A stretch of 64,000 nt of DNA from Ignelater luminosus (lineage: Eukaryota; Arthropoda; Insecta; Coleoptera; Elateridae), in the NCBI GenBank assembly GCA_011009095.1, contig VTPC01008018.1, positions 1 through 64,000 of the forward strand, written 5' to 3'. The notes beneath the pieces are model-generated. The model made no database searches and had not been told where the DNA came from. It worked only from the letters and a program-made list of their open reading frames with translations. How positions within the stretch are numbered: the stretch's first letter is position 1; each line of letters starts with the position of its first letter. Both the position numbers and the translations under genes were made by a program. Shown here in pieces: positions 25,401 through 40,400 of this stretch.

Positions 25401-28400
25401 TATTGTGTACCTACTACAGCATCAACTATCTCACGCACTTTCAAACATCTATCAGCTATTAGCATATCATGAATTTTGTAACGATTTCCTTAGTAGTGAC
25501 CATTTGTGAGGGTCCGGAGCGTTCACCATCATCGGTACTCGTATGTTCAGTTTTAAATGAATTAAACCACTTGGAAACCATTCCATGCGATGGAGCAGAT
25601 TCACGGTAATATTTCCGTAACTTTTTCTCAGCATCTTTCACTGTTTTTCCACGTAAAAACTAATGTTCAAACAAAACACGAAATTCACGTTTTTTCATAT
25701 TTACAAAATAACACAAACTTGATTGATTTCTATGACTGTCAAATGTATACCATTTTACAGATTGGCATGAAATTTGGAGGTTGAGCCTCTAAAAGATTGG
25801 TGTATATGCTAATGTTTTCGATTTACCGATTTCAGTACTATCTAGCGAAAAGTCACGCTTCCGTCAAACAGCCCTCGTACAAACGATATAAAGATAGTTA
25901 ATTTTCCTAAAAAGTGTTCTTGTATCACGTTGTGCTCTAAAAATGTAACGATGCATCGAACATTTTATTGCTATTTGTGACAGAAAGAAGTCATCTTAAC
26001 CTCTTTTTTGTGACATAAAGATTGTCAAAGATTTGAGTTTAGCTTGAGTGCTATTACATCGATTGGATAAATTTTACAATCTTATTGAAGCGGCCATTGT
26101 TAAAAGGGTATATGTGTCATTTTTCAACAATGACCACTTCAATTGATTTTTTAAGCAAGGGGTGTCTTAAGAACTTCTCTACATACAGTCCAACAAAAAA
26201 AGTGTGACTTCAGAAACAAATTTGAATAGATGTGAAACGTTGGGAGTAAGTAGTACACAGTCCTACCTCCAACATACTGAAAGTCCTCGACTATAGTTGT
26301 ACAAAACTTTTAGTGATGTTTTTTAGTGCGAGGTTCAAATTAAAATCTCTCATTTTTGTTTTAATGAAAAGGTTATGATACCTGTCATAATTGTTATGGG
26401 CGGTATAGAAAAATGGAGGTTTCAAAGCATCTAAAGAGTGACTTAGTAGACATACATGTTTTTACATGTACGCTTCTATTCAAAAGTATAGCGTCCACTT
26501 TATTTAAATGTTGTAAATTAGATTTTTGTTCATTTGGTTTCTGCGGTAACCTAAGAAAATATTAATACAGCAATTAAACCCAATCTGTGACAGTTATATC
26601 TACGATAATTTTTTGAAATTCAATGTTACCTGGTAACAAACTATGAAGGTCGAGTATACATTAACGAAATATTGCCCAAATCATTTACAGTAGCTGTACG
26701 CTTTAGTTTTGAATAGAAGAGTACATACTTCCGTTTAAGTTTTCACGTTGAAAACTATTTCTATAGCAAAATAAATTACATTATCAGATTGCATGATATT
26801 CTTCAAGGGGTTAAGGATGATCTGGCCATTTTTCTATCTGAAAAGTAATTGAAAATTACAACAAATAAGAAGTGTGATAAAATCTGTCGATGACAAGTAA
26901 TTTTTGCTTTTAATCTTCAAAGATCAAGCAGAAAATTTGGTCGTAGGTGGTATTTGTTATGCCAAATCATGTATAAAATACGTCTTGCTGTCTTAGATGC
27001 GCGTGCCATCTTTTTCTCTACAAGAGGTGTTGAAGATACGATTGTCAGATTGTACGAAATTACATCAGCAAGAATTCTACAAGGATACGATACAGCTTCA
27101 AAAGGGAACATTGAAGGAACTTTGAAAAACGTCCTTAAATCTATTCACAATACTTGAGTTGCTTCAGATTTTAACTTATTGGAAACTTCTGGGAAAAAGT
27201 TGATAATTTGGTGGTGAATGCTATTCCTAGTGCCGAATAACATACTAGAAGTCCTGCTGTCTCAGATGCTTGCAAATTGTAGGAAATCTGCCTAAACAAA
27301 CGCTCAAAAAGACCGTTAATACATCTGCAATGCAGCAAGGTATCGACAGCAGTAGTGATGTTTCTTAAATACGTGCATTATTCTGTTTCCAAACAGTTTC
27401 AAAATGAAGATTATTGTGAAGATTTGATCATGGAGAGAGAGAGAGAGAGAGAGAGAGTATATGCTACGCCATAGAACATATTAAATATCTTGGTGTCTGA
27501 TGTCGGTATGAATGTCTTTTTGCACATAAGAAATGCTTCAGATACCAATTTATGAAATTGTGCTTATTTTCAAGCATTCTGTTGTTGGTTGTAATATACA
27601 GATAGGTTCTAAACTAGATTTTGTGAATTCAGTTACTTTTGGTTTTTGGATGTTTGAAACACTGTCTCTAACACTTTAGCTACCATGTTCTAGCTTAATT
27701 GTTCAAAGAACAAATACGACTTTTAACATCTCGCTAATATCCACAAAGCCCATATCACCTAAATCTAAAGAGCAAGTCTGTTGCTACGATATCTTTTGCG
27801 TTTATAACAATATATTTATAACCGCACGGTTACAAGCTCAATAGAAAATATGAACCTTCAGTCTTTTGCGTCTTCGCCTTTTCAACGAACTTTGAAGGAG
27901 TCGTTACTGAATTTGCGAAGTATGTCTGTCTGCATTTTTGTCAGATTTTGAAATTTTGACTTCAGATTTGGATTCTACATCAAAAACTACAGACGACGTG
28001 GTGGCTTCGTTTTTTGATAACTCTTCGAGAACATGGTCAAAATGGCCGCCGAAAATTGGGAGATTTTTTAGTTTAGAATCGTATTCTACATCAAAAAATA
28101 AGAAAAACGTATACTTTTAGTTTTTTGATATCATCTTGGGAACATGGTCAAAATGGCCGCCAAAATTTGAAAAAGTAACAAAACGGAGTTCGTTGTGGTT
28201 ATGCTTTGCATTCTCAGATGTTTTGAACTGTAGACGCATGTAGACCGTGAGAGTTTTTATTTATATAATTCTACTTGATTTTGTACCAGAATTGAAAAAT
28301 GTAAGTCTCATTATCAGGGATTACTCTTTTAACTGTTTATTGCAGTAAAAGAATGATGTCTCTGACATCCTGAGAATAACTACTATCTAATTCGGTATAA

Positions 28401-31400
28401 CGAACACTAACTATTAAATGACGCAATTTTCAGCGTCTCTTTTGTTTAGTTCCAGAAGGCTCAATTTTAGAAATTTTGAAATATCTTGAATGTATTAAGA
28501 AACAGCGAAGAAACGTCAACGCTGCTGCCTTCTCAGAATGTGATCACATGTAGAATACTGTACAGATCCTACTTTTGTAATCTTGCACAACTGTATTTAA
28601 AATTTAACGACTACGTTACGAAAAAATATCAGGAGTTAACCTCTGAAGCACATCTTGTACGTAAAAGACGATTATGTGGACACCCAACGCACCAACATTT
28701 TTTCCAATACCTCCAATACACACCAAAAGTCTTAGCATATTTTAGTTCTTGTTTATGCAATTCCCTACAGCTTGGCATTATCTGAATTGAAATCAGAATT
28801 GCCGAGAATGGTGTGTTCAACACTTCGTGCAATGAGAAAATGATGACGACATCTAAAATGCCAGAACTTTTAGTCTGTTATTCGGCGTGTCGAGTTTCTG
28901 GTAAAAAATTGCTGTAAATTTTTATAATAACTTTTCAAATAAGCCAAAATTGTTTTTAAAAAATCATTTTAACTGTAGTTCGAAAGCAGGCCAGAATATT
29001 TGAATTTTGGTCCACGTTTAAATTCAGAATAAAAATATAGCCGACAGTCACGGAAACCGTTTTTTTTGCTATCATCAGTACCAAGCAAAGATGGCATAAT
29101 GACACTCCATTTGACCCATTCTGTAGAATATGAAGAAATGCAAGTTTTTGAAAATCAGGTATTTCTTATGCACAAAGCATCAGTAGAGTACAGCTTAATC
29201 TTAGGTTTGAGTTTTCAGTTCTATTCCCAACAACTGATGAACATCTGAGAATTTTCTTTGGGTGTATTTTCAACTTAAATTGTTGCTTGGAAATAGTCTA
29301 GAACTCACAGAAGGGAATGGTATCTATGTTAGGCAAGCATAATATTCGTCGTGTGTGAAAGAAATCTGCTTTATTATGTGTTGCTACTGCCAACGTCTAT
29401 CCTGTAGTAATGTAGTCTACTAGATATTACATTACTGAAAAGTTAATATTAATTTAATCTAATACTGAAAGTCATTTTTATACAACACCTATGGTCGGGG
29501 ACTTTTGGTATGATAATACTGGTACCATATACTACTTATGCCCAAAGTTCAAGTCTGTTTCCCAAAAAGGCCTAAAATTCCTGGGCTAATAGTAGATATA
29601 ATCCTCGGCAACAATGTATGAACTGCTGTTGCTTTTAAATCGTTAGAAACTAATACCTTCGTTCCTAGAAACCAAATGAAAACCGAAACGGATAAAGAAA
29701 AAATCTAAACTTTAAGATTTCATGCTTCATTTTGTTGTGTAATGTATGATATAATTTAAAAGATCGTTAAAATTTAAAAGATCGTTAAAAGCAACTTCTA
29801 TCTAATTTCTAAAATCATTATTACGAATTCAGATGTCTACGGTTATAATAATGCAATGATACGTTGAACATTCAGACGCTTTTTAATAGTAAAGTTTGGG
29901 ATAATTTAATATTCTTTAATGGTAATAATACTAATCAATACGAGTAGTCCAGTGTAGACATTACATTAAATTTGCAACACCAAAAACACGGTTAATTTAA
30001 GTTTATTTTTGAGTTTTACTTGAAATCTTGAGATTGTTCGAGCAAGAACGACAAAACTGTCTTCAAATATACTGAAGTAAACAACGCTTTCGACGAATTT
30101 TTAGTTGACAATCATATCCGAACTTTTTTTGCTTTTCAGCGACCAACTCCGCAATCTTTGAATCACCCCTTTCTCCAAGTAATTCAGCTTTCAGGTCTAC
30201 GATCTTTACTATCGTAAACATTATCAAACGAGTTTAAGTGACCTTGGATATGTCAACGCATTTTTATTTTTTCCTGATTGCACGATTCATCGAAATTTTT
30301 CAGAAGGAATTTGTGTTACATTGTGTATCTGTAGAATTGATATATTTTGTTCTATATGTCAAGACCCATTTTTTGTTTACGAATGTGAAGCATCTATTCT
30401 TTTCAAAAATATCTGAATATTTGAACTGAAACTGTATTTTATAAATGCCTACCAGCTTTATTTTATCAACCTACATGACAACAACGAGCTAACTGAGAAG
30501 GATGAAACTAGAATATGCGGACTAACTTTGGTTTGATTTTTGTCATGGTTACAATTTACTTCATGGTTACATGTAGTAATATAGGAATTATTACAAGCTC
30601 GAGAAATATAAGTTCATACACTTAAAATAATGTAAAATATGATGACAAGGATATTGGATAAGGCATTCTTTATAGATCAGCGAAGCATAAAGCATTGTAT
30701 TGTAATGGTCGAATGCTCTATTAAAAATTAATTTGATTTTATTTCTGTTTGTTATGCTATTTATCATTGATTGTCTTATAATACATATAATTACATAATG
30801 TGTATTATATTCACTTATTCAAATTTCTGTTTAAAATTCTTTAGTTGAGAATTTGCGTGTAAATAAGAACGATGTTGAAAGCATAAAACACTCACTATTG
30901 AGCAATAATAAAAGATCTACAAATAGAAGTAAAAATTGTAAACGAGGTGAGCGCAAATTGAATTTTAATCTATCTGTTGCTATAATGCGGCAATTTCTAT
31001 GTATTGTAACAATTTACAATCTTGGATTCTTGCTAGGTCATCGCAATAGTTCTTGATTGTTTTTCCAATTCTTTGATTTTAATGAATGCAGCATAACTGA
31101 GAATAAAATTAATAGTGAAAGATCTACTCATGTTCACTTAATGGATTTTTTAATTTTACAAATGTTCTCATCTGATAAGAATTTCAATGTTGTTAGAGTG
31201 ATTCTTATTGTTAGATGCAAATGGAGATATGGGTGTTGATGAGGTTTCCATTTCATACTTTTCCTTTCATTCAGAAACTATAGCGTGAATACAATCTAAT
31301 TAGAGAGGGAATGGACAATGCAGTATATTAGTTATTCTTTTAAATAAAGTTACTTAACTTTCAGAAAACTGCATGGTTGTCAACGAAAATTAAAACCTAA

Positions 31401-34400
31401 CGTCAACAATTAATATAATAATAGTTGAATTTAAATTTGCCAATGTAAAAAAATTATCTTAATACGGTAGTGACCTACTACATCATCCTTCATTTTCCTT
31501 TTGACATGCTATTCATTGCATTATTACTTATTATTACCGTCTTTTATATTGCTATTGTTACTTAAATTATCTTAAATTACCGACTAAATCTACTCTTATA
31601 TAGACTATAGAGAAAATTAATTTTAAGTAACTTAAAATGACAACAAAATAGTTTGTTTATCTTAAAATATGATAAGAGTACACAAAAGAATTTGTTTTTA
31701 TATTTGAAGTTGGCCTGATTAATCTTTTTACGGCCTATACACTTATAGGAAAACCGCAACAATCTGTAATGCACTTTTCATGTAATGGAATGTCAGGAAA
31801 AGTAGTTTATGCATGTATACATAATTTTGAGTATGATTTACTTATTTACTAATGCTTTTAGCCTCGAAATGTATTAGCATAAATTAAGACACTGTGAATC
31901 TGAAAACTTATAATAATTACAGATTTTGTATTGGAAGTTTCATGTTATTCATTAATTATTCGTTCTAGAAAAACTACTACTGGAAATAAATCAAGATTCG
32001 TGTTTGTGATTTAAAAGCAAATAAGAATTGCAGCTCTAATGACGGTATTTACAAAAGCTATTACGCAAAACAAAGGCCACAACTTGACAATTAGATCCGC
32101 CAGAAATTTTCCATTTGTATTACCTAGACATTATTTATTTGTCATAAAAAGCATCTTGTTATCTTAATATTTTCAAAATAATCCGACAAAAGCAAAAGTT
32201 GATTGTCTGTCGCATATTTATCTTCTTTTTTCGATATATTTTTGGCATTCTCCATTTGTTGTGCCTATGGTGGTTTGTTGAAATACCGACATCCTGATGC
32301 GAATGGGAAGTTGCTGTTCGCTCATATTGTTGTAAATTTTCTAGTATATTGCCAACCTTGCCTTCCGATTTTCTGTCTGTTGCTCTAACTCTTTTAGCGC
32401 ATGTAGCACTCTACATTTCTAGTCTGTGAATTAGTAAACCTTCTTCCTTTTCGGAAATTCCGTACCCGATCATATCCTTGTTTACTGATTTACTAACTTT
32501 GTTCTTCGATCAATCCGCTTTTATCACAATGCCGGTCGTCTCTGATCATCTATCCTTCGCTACTTCAACTAGTCTTCTATCATTATTTGGTTTTCCTCTC
32601 TCAGAACGCATACCATCTGTAACTGGAACAAAGCTTGTGGGAGCAAGTTCCAGGTACACACAGACTCAGACATTCCTATAAACCATCGCTTTATCCAATA
32701 TTACCGAAATCGATTCTTCTATCTACCAACTCACCACTATAGTGTAAGACGCTATCCAACTGATAGCATCATATAAGAAGGTCGATCTTAGCCGGCTTGC
32801 TCTTCTTAAAATTCGCAGTTTAATAAAAGAAAAACATTAGTGTATTGCCTATACATTAGAACCTAAGACCCTGATCCGGAGGCCCTAACTAGACAAATCC
32901 TTCCAAGAGTGTTCACTCCACTTCGTGGAGTTCCTCAACGATCTGCTCTTTCTCCAATCCTCTTCCTTTTGTACTGCCAGAACATTCCCCAGCCACAACA
33001 CCCAAGTTCTCGTATGGCCCAGTTTGCAAACGACACAGCTCCCTGGATGTCTTCTCCGATCACCGCCATTAGCTTTAGGATACTCTCCTGGTTGGAGGCT
33101 TGGTTTCGACGGTGGAGAGTTAAACCTAATCCGGCTAAAACCCAAACTATGCTTCTCCTTCGGTTAAATACCTGCGGATCACTTTACAATCTACCATAAA
33201 TGGGTGGGGGGAGTTGCGACGCTACGCTGTATGAACACAGTCCGCTAGTGCATCGGCTTGCTCTCTAAAATTCACGATGACATTTCACACGCACATATAA
33301 GACTTTAATCCGACCTGTCATTGACTACAGATTTACTTGTTTTTCAATTTTCCTTGCAGTCTGATCTAGCGGCGCCGAAGTAAAAAGAGGGTCATCTATT
33401 TCCGACCGTGGCGGGGTGCCTCCGGTGAATGCGCGTCTTGAATTTCTGATGGGTGATCAAGACTGAATACAAATCCTCGTGGTGCTTCGCTCTCCTCCTG
33501 GAAACTATTGAAAAAACCTCAATTTACAATGAAATACCTTCCAACTATCTTTCTACAGAACATGGAAAATCTGACCTCGAGAATATTCTAGACTCCATCC
33601 CTATAGCTTATCAATAACCAACTAATTTTCATCTATTTTTGCCATCAACTCAGACACATCTACATAATAATCGTACCCGCCCATCATCATTCCCTCTTTT
33701 GAATTTGTATGATAGCTTCGATCCTGCGGGTGCTCTCGGGGTTGTTGTGGGGCTTCTCGGAGCTCTTCGATTTCTCTGGGCGTTTAGGTGGGAATTGTGT
33801 TGTCATCGACGTAAGAACCATATTTTTGATTTTCTTCTCTTTATTTCGTTGCTCTGCTGTTTGTTGCCGGCGCTTCCAGTTGACAAGAAGAAGAAACCTC
33901 GCCTTTACATGGAAGTCATCTAGTCCACGGAATCATCGGTGATTGACCCCGGTTGAAAATTCTCGTCCGTGAGGATTCTTGCGTTGGTGCCAGTAGATTT
34001 CCTTCTCTTATCTTTGTCTGGCTCGGTGCGGGTGCGGGCAATCACACCGTATGGACTTGGCAGTTCAAATTCCACCAACTTATCCTTTAAACTTTTAATT
34101 TAACATCAGTAATAATGTAATTCTTAACTACACATATAAACTTATTTAATTTCGTTTGGTAATAAATTATAATTTTGAAGTCTTTGGTAAACATGTACAG
34201 TATTTTTATATTTTTAGTATTTATGTTAGTCACAGTTATATTTAAATTTTATTGGGCTAACGTACTGAATCGAACTCGTCCAACTAAGTTGATTCACCGA
34301 ATCGGTCAATTGAATCACGGTGGAAGATGGAACTGTTTTCTATCAAGTTCGTTTCAAACAGTGTTGCCAATTGGCGGGAAGTTTTTTCACATATCAGGAA

Positions 34401-37400
34401 ATTGACTTGCTGAGTTTTCTTAAATGTGGGAAAAATCTTAATATTCTCATTTTCACATGATATTTTTCTACTGATATACCATTAGGTAGGAGCAGAATTT
34501 ATATTTTTTTCTAACCGATGCAAAAAAAATATTAATAAATAGTAAGGCTGCTGCATATTTGATTTCTAAAGATAAAATTTTAGTGTGGTGGGAAAAGGTG
34601 GAAATTTCCATCTGTGATCACGGGAAGTTAGCATTTTTTGGATTGACAGCGCTGGTTTCGAATCGCTACAGTTGCGTGTTTAACGTTCCAATTCAATTGA
34701 ATTGAGCGACTATGATTGAGTTGAGAGCTGTTATCTTGTATGTATTGTTAACTTCGAGCTTGAAAATGAGGATTTAAAACGAAAAACTAATGAAATAAAC
34801 CACTAAACAATAGAAAAGAATGCTTTGAATCTAAAAGACTCATTGAGGCGGATCATTCAGGAGTTACCTGTTTCCAATTGCTTCCCTCTGGGAGACAAAA
34901 ATCATCAAAAAATGATGTGACCTTTTATGTTTGGATGTATAAATTTCATTCCGACTTTTCGTGGCGTATAATTTAACTAATTTGGTTTTGCTTGTTATGT
35001 CTTGACTATTTCCACGGTCTGCTCATCTTATTAATCTGTCAAACTTTCTTCAAGTACCCCTACAACTGCTTTTTGGTTTTTATTCGAAAATCAGTCTAAA
35101 GTTTAAATAAAATTGAACAACAACTCTATTGGAAGCTCGATCAATCTAACCTGACTGACTAATCAAGAATCAAATCAAATTGAGTTGAGCTGAATCAGAC
35201 TCGCAAAGATGAAGTCAAGTCTGCATAGAGTTGAGTTAAATAAAAGCCAAATACTCGAGCCTTGCCGAATCAACAATCTTGATGCAGCATTTTACATTTT
35301 GTAACTAGATTCTAGTAATGGTGACTAATAACTGCTATAATTGAGAATTTTTTCCAAATTATACTTACTTTTGGTTTTCTAGCGAAATGTAACCTACAGA
35401 GTATATGTATAACTTAAGTTTAATTAATCTTTCGAAGTCAGTACATATAGGATCATTCTACTACCATCAAGAACACTAACCTAATCCTTTGTGCACCATC
35501 CACAGTATTGAATTGTAATTGCAAACCAGAAGCTGACATTGGACATCCCTATCTGGTTTTGATTAGTTACAATTAGCATTGCACTGTAGACATTTTCTTG
35601 CTGTTAGCATTAATTTGGCAGCCATGTACATAGGGATCACATAAAAAAAGTTGGAGTTCAGTTTCATGTTGTGCTGCAACATGCAACAGTTAAGTTGAGT
35701 ATGTACAGGTCCGGCGAGAGGGGGGGGAGAGGCGGTAAAAATTATCGGGGCCGGGAGCTGACTGAGCTTTTTAAATATTCAGGATCACTTAAAAAATTAG
35801 CAAAATTATTTTCTTTCTTTTCTGCATTTTCCTCTTACAATAACTTCGGTGAACATTGTAAAATGAATGAATTTCGAAGAAAACTTGCCTATAATACAGA
35901 TTTGGAAATTCCAGAATTTATTACCTGTCTATAATTCTAACGCCTTAACCTTTTTTATGTCGATACCTAACAACATGTGTTGTTTACTGTAAGAACTTTA
36001 CTTGTATTGGAATTTGTAAATCATCCCCTAAAGCATGTTCAGCTATCTCAACTTGTCTTTACTTTCACTTCTTATCAGAAACTTATTTACATTTACATGT
36101 ATAATTCCTGTAGAAGATATTCCTTTATCTTTTTGACTTAGTTTTAGTAGAGCCAAGTCCAAATGACCTAATTTGCTGATTGCATGTTACAATCGTGTGT
36201 AGAAAAAAGGGGAACATTGTTATTAGCTTTATCCAGCACCTCTTTATAAATACTCCAATACTAAGAAAGGATTTGAACAAAACCATAATAATCAAAATAA
36301 AATTCCAAAATTATTTTATAATCAATTATTATTCATTGGTATTATTTTTTTCTTTTATTGTGATATTGAATAAAACATTATACTGCACACGCGTGTCAAC
36401 AGGTATACCCCTTCGACTTTTTTCTCGGTAGGTATTACCCATATATATATGAATATGTATGTGGTATTATCATACTTAGCACACTTGTACAGTGTGATTG
36501 CAATTGATTGAGTATGGTTTGAATTTGGCGCCATGTTTAAATTATTTTCATGTTGACATTACTCGTTTACTGTTTGCTATTTTACCTTGTAAACAACACA
36601 GATTTGACAGATTGCAAAAAGTAAACAAGTATAATATCAACATAAAAATAATTTAAACATGGCGCCAAATTCAAACCATCCTCAATCAATTGCAATCACA
36701 CTGTACAGTAGATAACTATTTATCTCGGGATTTTAGTAGACAACTGTGGATGTTGTTTAAAGAAATAAAACAGGTTGGTTAGCAGATAAACAAAATAAAT
36801 AAAAATACTAACCAAAACATAACTATTGTCACACTTTTTTCAACACACAACCGCGAATTACAATTACAGCAATGCGAATTTTTTAGTTAAGCAATATGTA
36901 CTTTATTTAGTTTGCAATGTTATCTGGAAATAAATTTTTTAAATTTCTGTTTTGCGCATTTTTTGTAGTACTATCTATTTCTGTTGAAGGGGGGGGGGGG
37001 GGGGGAAAAATAACTTACCGGGGCCTGAAGTCTCTCTCGGCGGCCCTGGGTAAGTTCTGATAAACTGATAAGTACATCAAAATGGTCTTTTTCTAAGCTT
37101 TCAACTGCTTCCGGTGATATCTATTTTCTCTCTTTCTATTTTATTCTTGGAAATATACAGTCCATGTTGGGGTCATTTGAACTTACCATAAACTTATTGC
37201 CTTTATTCAAGGCTTCTTGGAAGCAGAACGCTATGTTTACAATTGTTGTATTGAACGCTTTTTATAGTAATCATCTCTAATATATGTACATATTTACTGA
37301 GATTGCTTTCTCTTTCTCAAATTATACAGATTGCATTCGAGTTCTCTTGTCTTTTTTCTTGGATTGTGCAAAATCCTTTGGGGTCTACTTTTTCTTTCAT

Positions 37401-40400
37401 CCAATTCATTTTTATTCTCTCCCAAATTATACAAATCTTGTTCCAAGTTTTCTTCCTCCTCTTATTCAAATTGAACAGATTTTCTTCAGGTTTCCTACAT
37501 ATTTCTGTAAATTATAAGCAAATTCTGTGTGGAACCTACTTAAGTACTTACCTTTTCTTTTTTGACGGAGCTCTGTGAAGTCTCTTTAAGATTGCTTCTT
37601 CTCTACCGTTTCCATCTATAATAACTAATGATAGGATTTTAGGTAATATAAGGTACTGTTTTTATAAAAGAAGGAATGTACACAAAATCTTGGTTTTTAT
37701 TCCGGTAGACAAGCTTGCTTTAAAGTGAAATAAACCTAGACTTTGTATGTTCATCTTGATTCTTTGTGTCAAACATCTTCCTATCTACTAGAATTCCATC
37801 TAAAATTCGAGGTTTAATAATAACACATCCACAATACTCTTGTCTTAAATACTAAATCATACACAGTGTACAAAAACCGGAAATTCATCAAGATATAAAT
37901 CAAGGTTATTTCCATGTATGTATAAGATTTCAAAATATGACAGAATCTTGAATTCATTCAAAAAACATTTTATGATACACACTCACTTCTTTAGATGTAA
38001 TGCAGCAATACTAACCTTAAAAATACATTAAATGTTGCAATTGCAAGCCATTGCCAAGGGCAATCTCTTGATTATCTCAAGCGAATTCCAGGACAACTTC
38101 CATTAATTTTAACAAATTAGAACCAATACTTATTCTGCCTGTTAAGACTTATTGCAGGATAGTACCAAAAGAGTAAAAACATACATTGAACCAAGAATGT
38201 TAATGTTGCTGTACGTCCTCATTTTTATTCTATTCATAATTATTCCAATGCATAACATGAAAGTGGAATATGCTAAAAACTGCTTCACTAGATTAGACAA
38301 CCATATTTTAAACTAGAAGGATGCACTGACCACTGATTTTTTGTTTAAGAAACTAATAATGAGTTGGCAACTGCAAATTAACAAATTCCGTGTCTTAACT
38401 AGAAGGCAACAAACAGGATTGCTGGTAGTAACTATTTTTTCTTTCTTTTTGATGAAGTTAGTTTCTTACCTTAAAATGTTATTAACTAAAATATAAAAAG
38501 AAACTTGAAAGTTATAGAAAACATAGAACAACATACTTAAGTCTTTTTGCTTTTACTTGAATAGCTTTATATTTAGAACATCTCTCACCTTATCGAGACA
38601 AAGACATGATTGAAAAATTCTACTTGAATAACCTTTCAAAACTAGAATTATTATATAGAGATTATATTATTAAATTAGATAATTATTATAGAAAGGTAAA
38701 ATCAATAGTATAAGAAGCTTTTCAAAAATGTTTGAAATAAGTGAAATTCCAATGTATTACCTTGACTTTCGATTTTATAGAAAAAAACTAAAATATAAAA
38801 GGAGTTATTTTGCAGGAAATAAAATGAAACAGGAAACTATTGCCTGATTCTACCATTATGTGTCTTCTAATTACGTATTTTTCTAATTTAAAGAGGAAAG
38901 CCAGAAAATTGTCCTGTGATTATCACTTAAACTGCTGAAGGTAAGTCAGCGCAGGAGAAAATTGGATAATTTTGTTGCTGGACGTCACATCTTGTGATTT
39001 CAATAATTTTTAATGATCAACATTATTATCATTTTGAATAAACTTTCCTCTAAAGATATTAGTCTAATAACAATATTACGTATTATTATATATTTTGGTC
39101 ACTCTGATGAACTGGGATAAATAAAAGATAAAATAATATTGGTAAACAATCCAGAAATGGCAACAAGGTTAGAAAGTAGATTTTAGAAGGAATTACCTAT
39201 TATATTTGATTCCTTTTTTTTCTTAGATTTTTATAAATATATAACAATAGGAAATAGTCAGTCAAAGTTGGCTGTGCCAAATAAGTGAAAAGCAATTGGC
39301 AGTGTAATTTTCATTGATTCATTTGGTTGTCATGAACATTTGTTAAACATTAACATGCAACAATTAAATCAACGTTTAAATTGACACTTACATACTAACT
39401 TCACGCATTCTATAATTTGACACATTCTGTCGACGCCTACTCTAATGTTAGTCTAAAATTATATCTAAAACAGTCACGTCAGGAAATTTAGTAGTATTTG
39501 ATTCTCAACCAAGAATAGTTTCCATAATGATGATACACCTACAGTATTTAATTTTTAATCAGGTTGAACTAAAATGTCAACACTTTATTACTTAGTGTTG
39601 AAGAAATCTTAAAATTGTTACGTATTTGTTAACAAATGGCCGACATGTGTGGGTTTTATATAAGGTAGAACCTTGCGGTTTATTAGAGGAGGACGCACAG
39701 CTTCAAATAAAATGCATCACATGAAGGTTCAAAAGATCTTTGGTTATAATAATTGAGACATTTTTGTCATAAGTTTGTTATTAAACATTTCATAAAATCA
39801 ATTAAATTTTAGAAATTTTCATTTATTAGAAAATAAAAGTGCTGAGTTGCTATTTTGTGTTACATAACTTAGTATCTATTCCAATGGGTCAATATTAGAT
39901 TTTTTGTTACATGACCAGAGAAATTCAGCTACTCTAAATTTACTATGAGAATTAGATTCGTTTATGAAGGTCAATATCTTAATATTTCTTCTATTCTTGT
40001 CAATGAAAGATCAATGTGTACAAGAAAAATACATAAATCAGTCGTGTTTAAGGAACTAAAAGCTAAAATCTACACATCCTTATTTTATTAATAGAATTAA
40101 ACATTTTTCTAAAAGTATTTAAATTTAAAATGTTTCAAGCAGCTAGAACAAATAACTGCCTGCAATTATACTTGTAATGGCACTGAAACAAATTGAAAAG
40201 AAGAATCACTCGACTCGACTTTTAAACTAATTATAGGATCGACCGTGTAAAAAAAATAATTTAAAAATAGTGTGTCTGTTTAAAATTATGTGCATCGTTG
40301 TCACTTTCATTACCATTTAAAAATAATTTCTTCAACTGCTCAGTTCCTGTTTTTCCACTTCAAAAAGTTTAAAGATCTCTTAATAACATACCTGAAATAC

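Larger units (their letters stand above)
35700..37055. repeat. Possible element bounded by G-rich ends
   Basis: Positions 35708-35755 (CCGGCGAGAGG, then ATCGGGGCC) and 36985-37050 (a 17-base G run, then TTACCGGGGCC and TCTCTCGGCGGCCCTGG) share G-tracts, CGGGGCC and inverted CGGCGAGAG/CTCTCGGCG words. This could be one element with these as ends, or two copies of a G-rich repeat. The 36.49-kb MITE lies between them. Confidence 0.35.

Noticed and set aside
32885-33145. 86-codon minus-strand frame
   Set aside because: Antisense shadow of the Jockey-like RT motifs on the + strand.
37284-37578. Phe-rich + strand frames suggestive of membrane segments
   Set aside because: Poly-pyrimidine, T-rich DNA gives Phe/Leu/Ser in two frames equally. 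No gene structure supports them.
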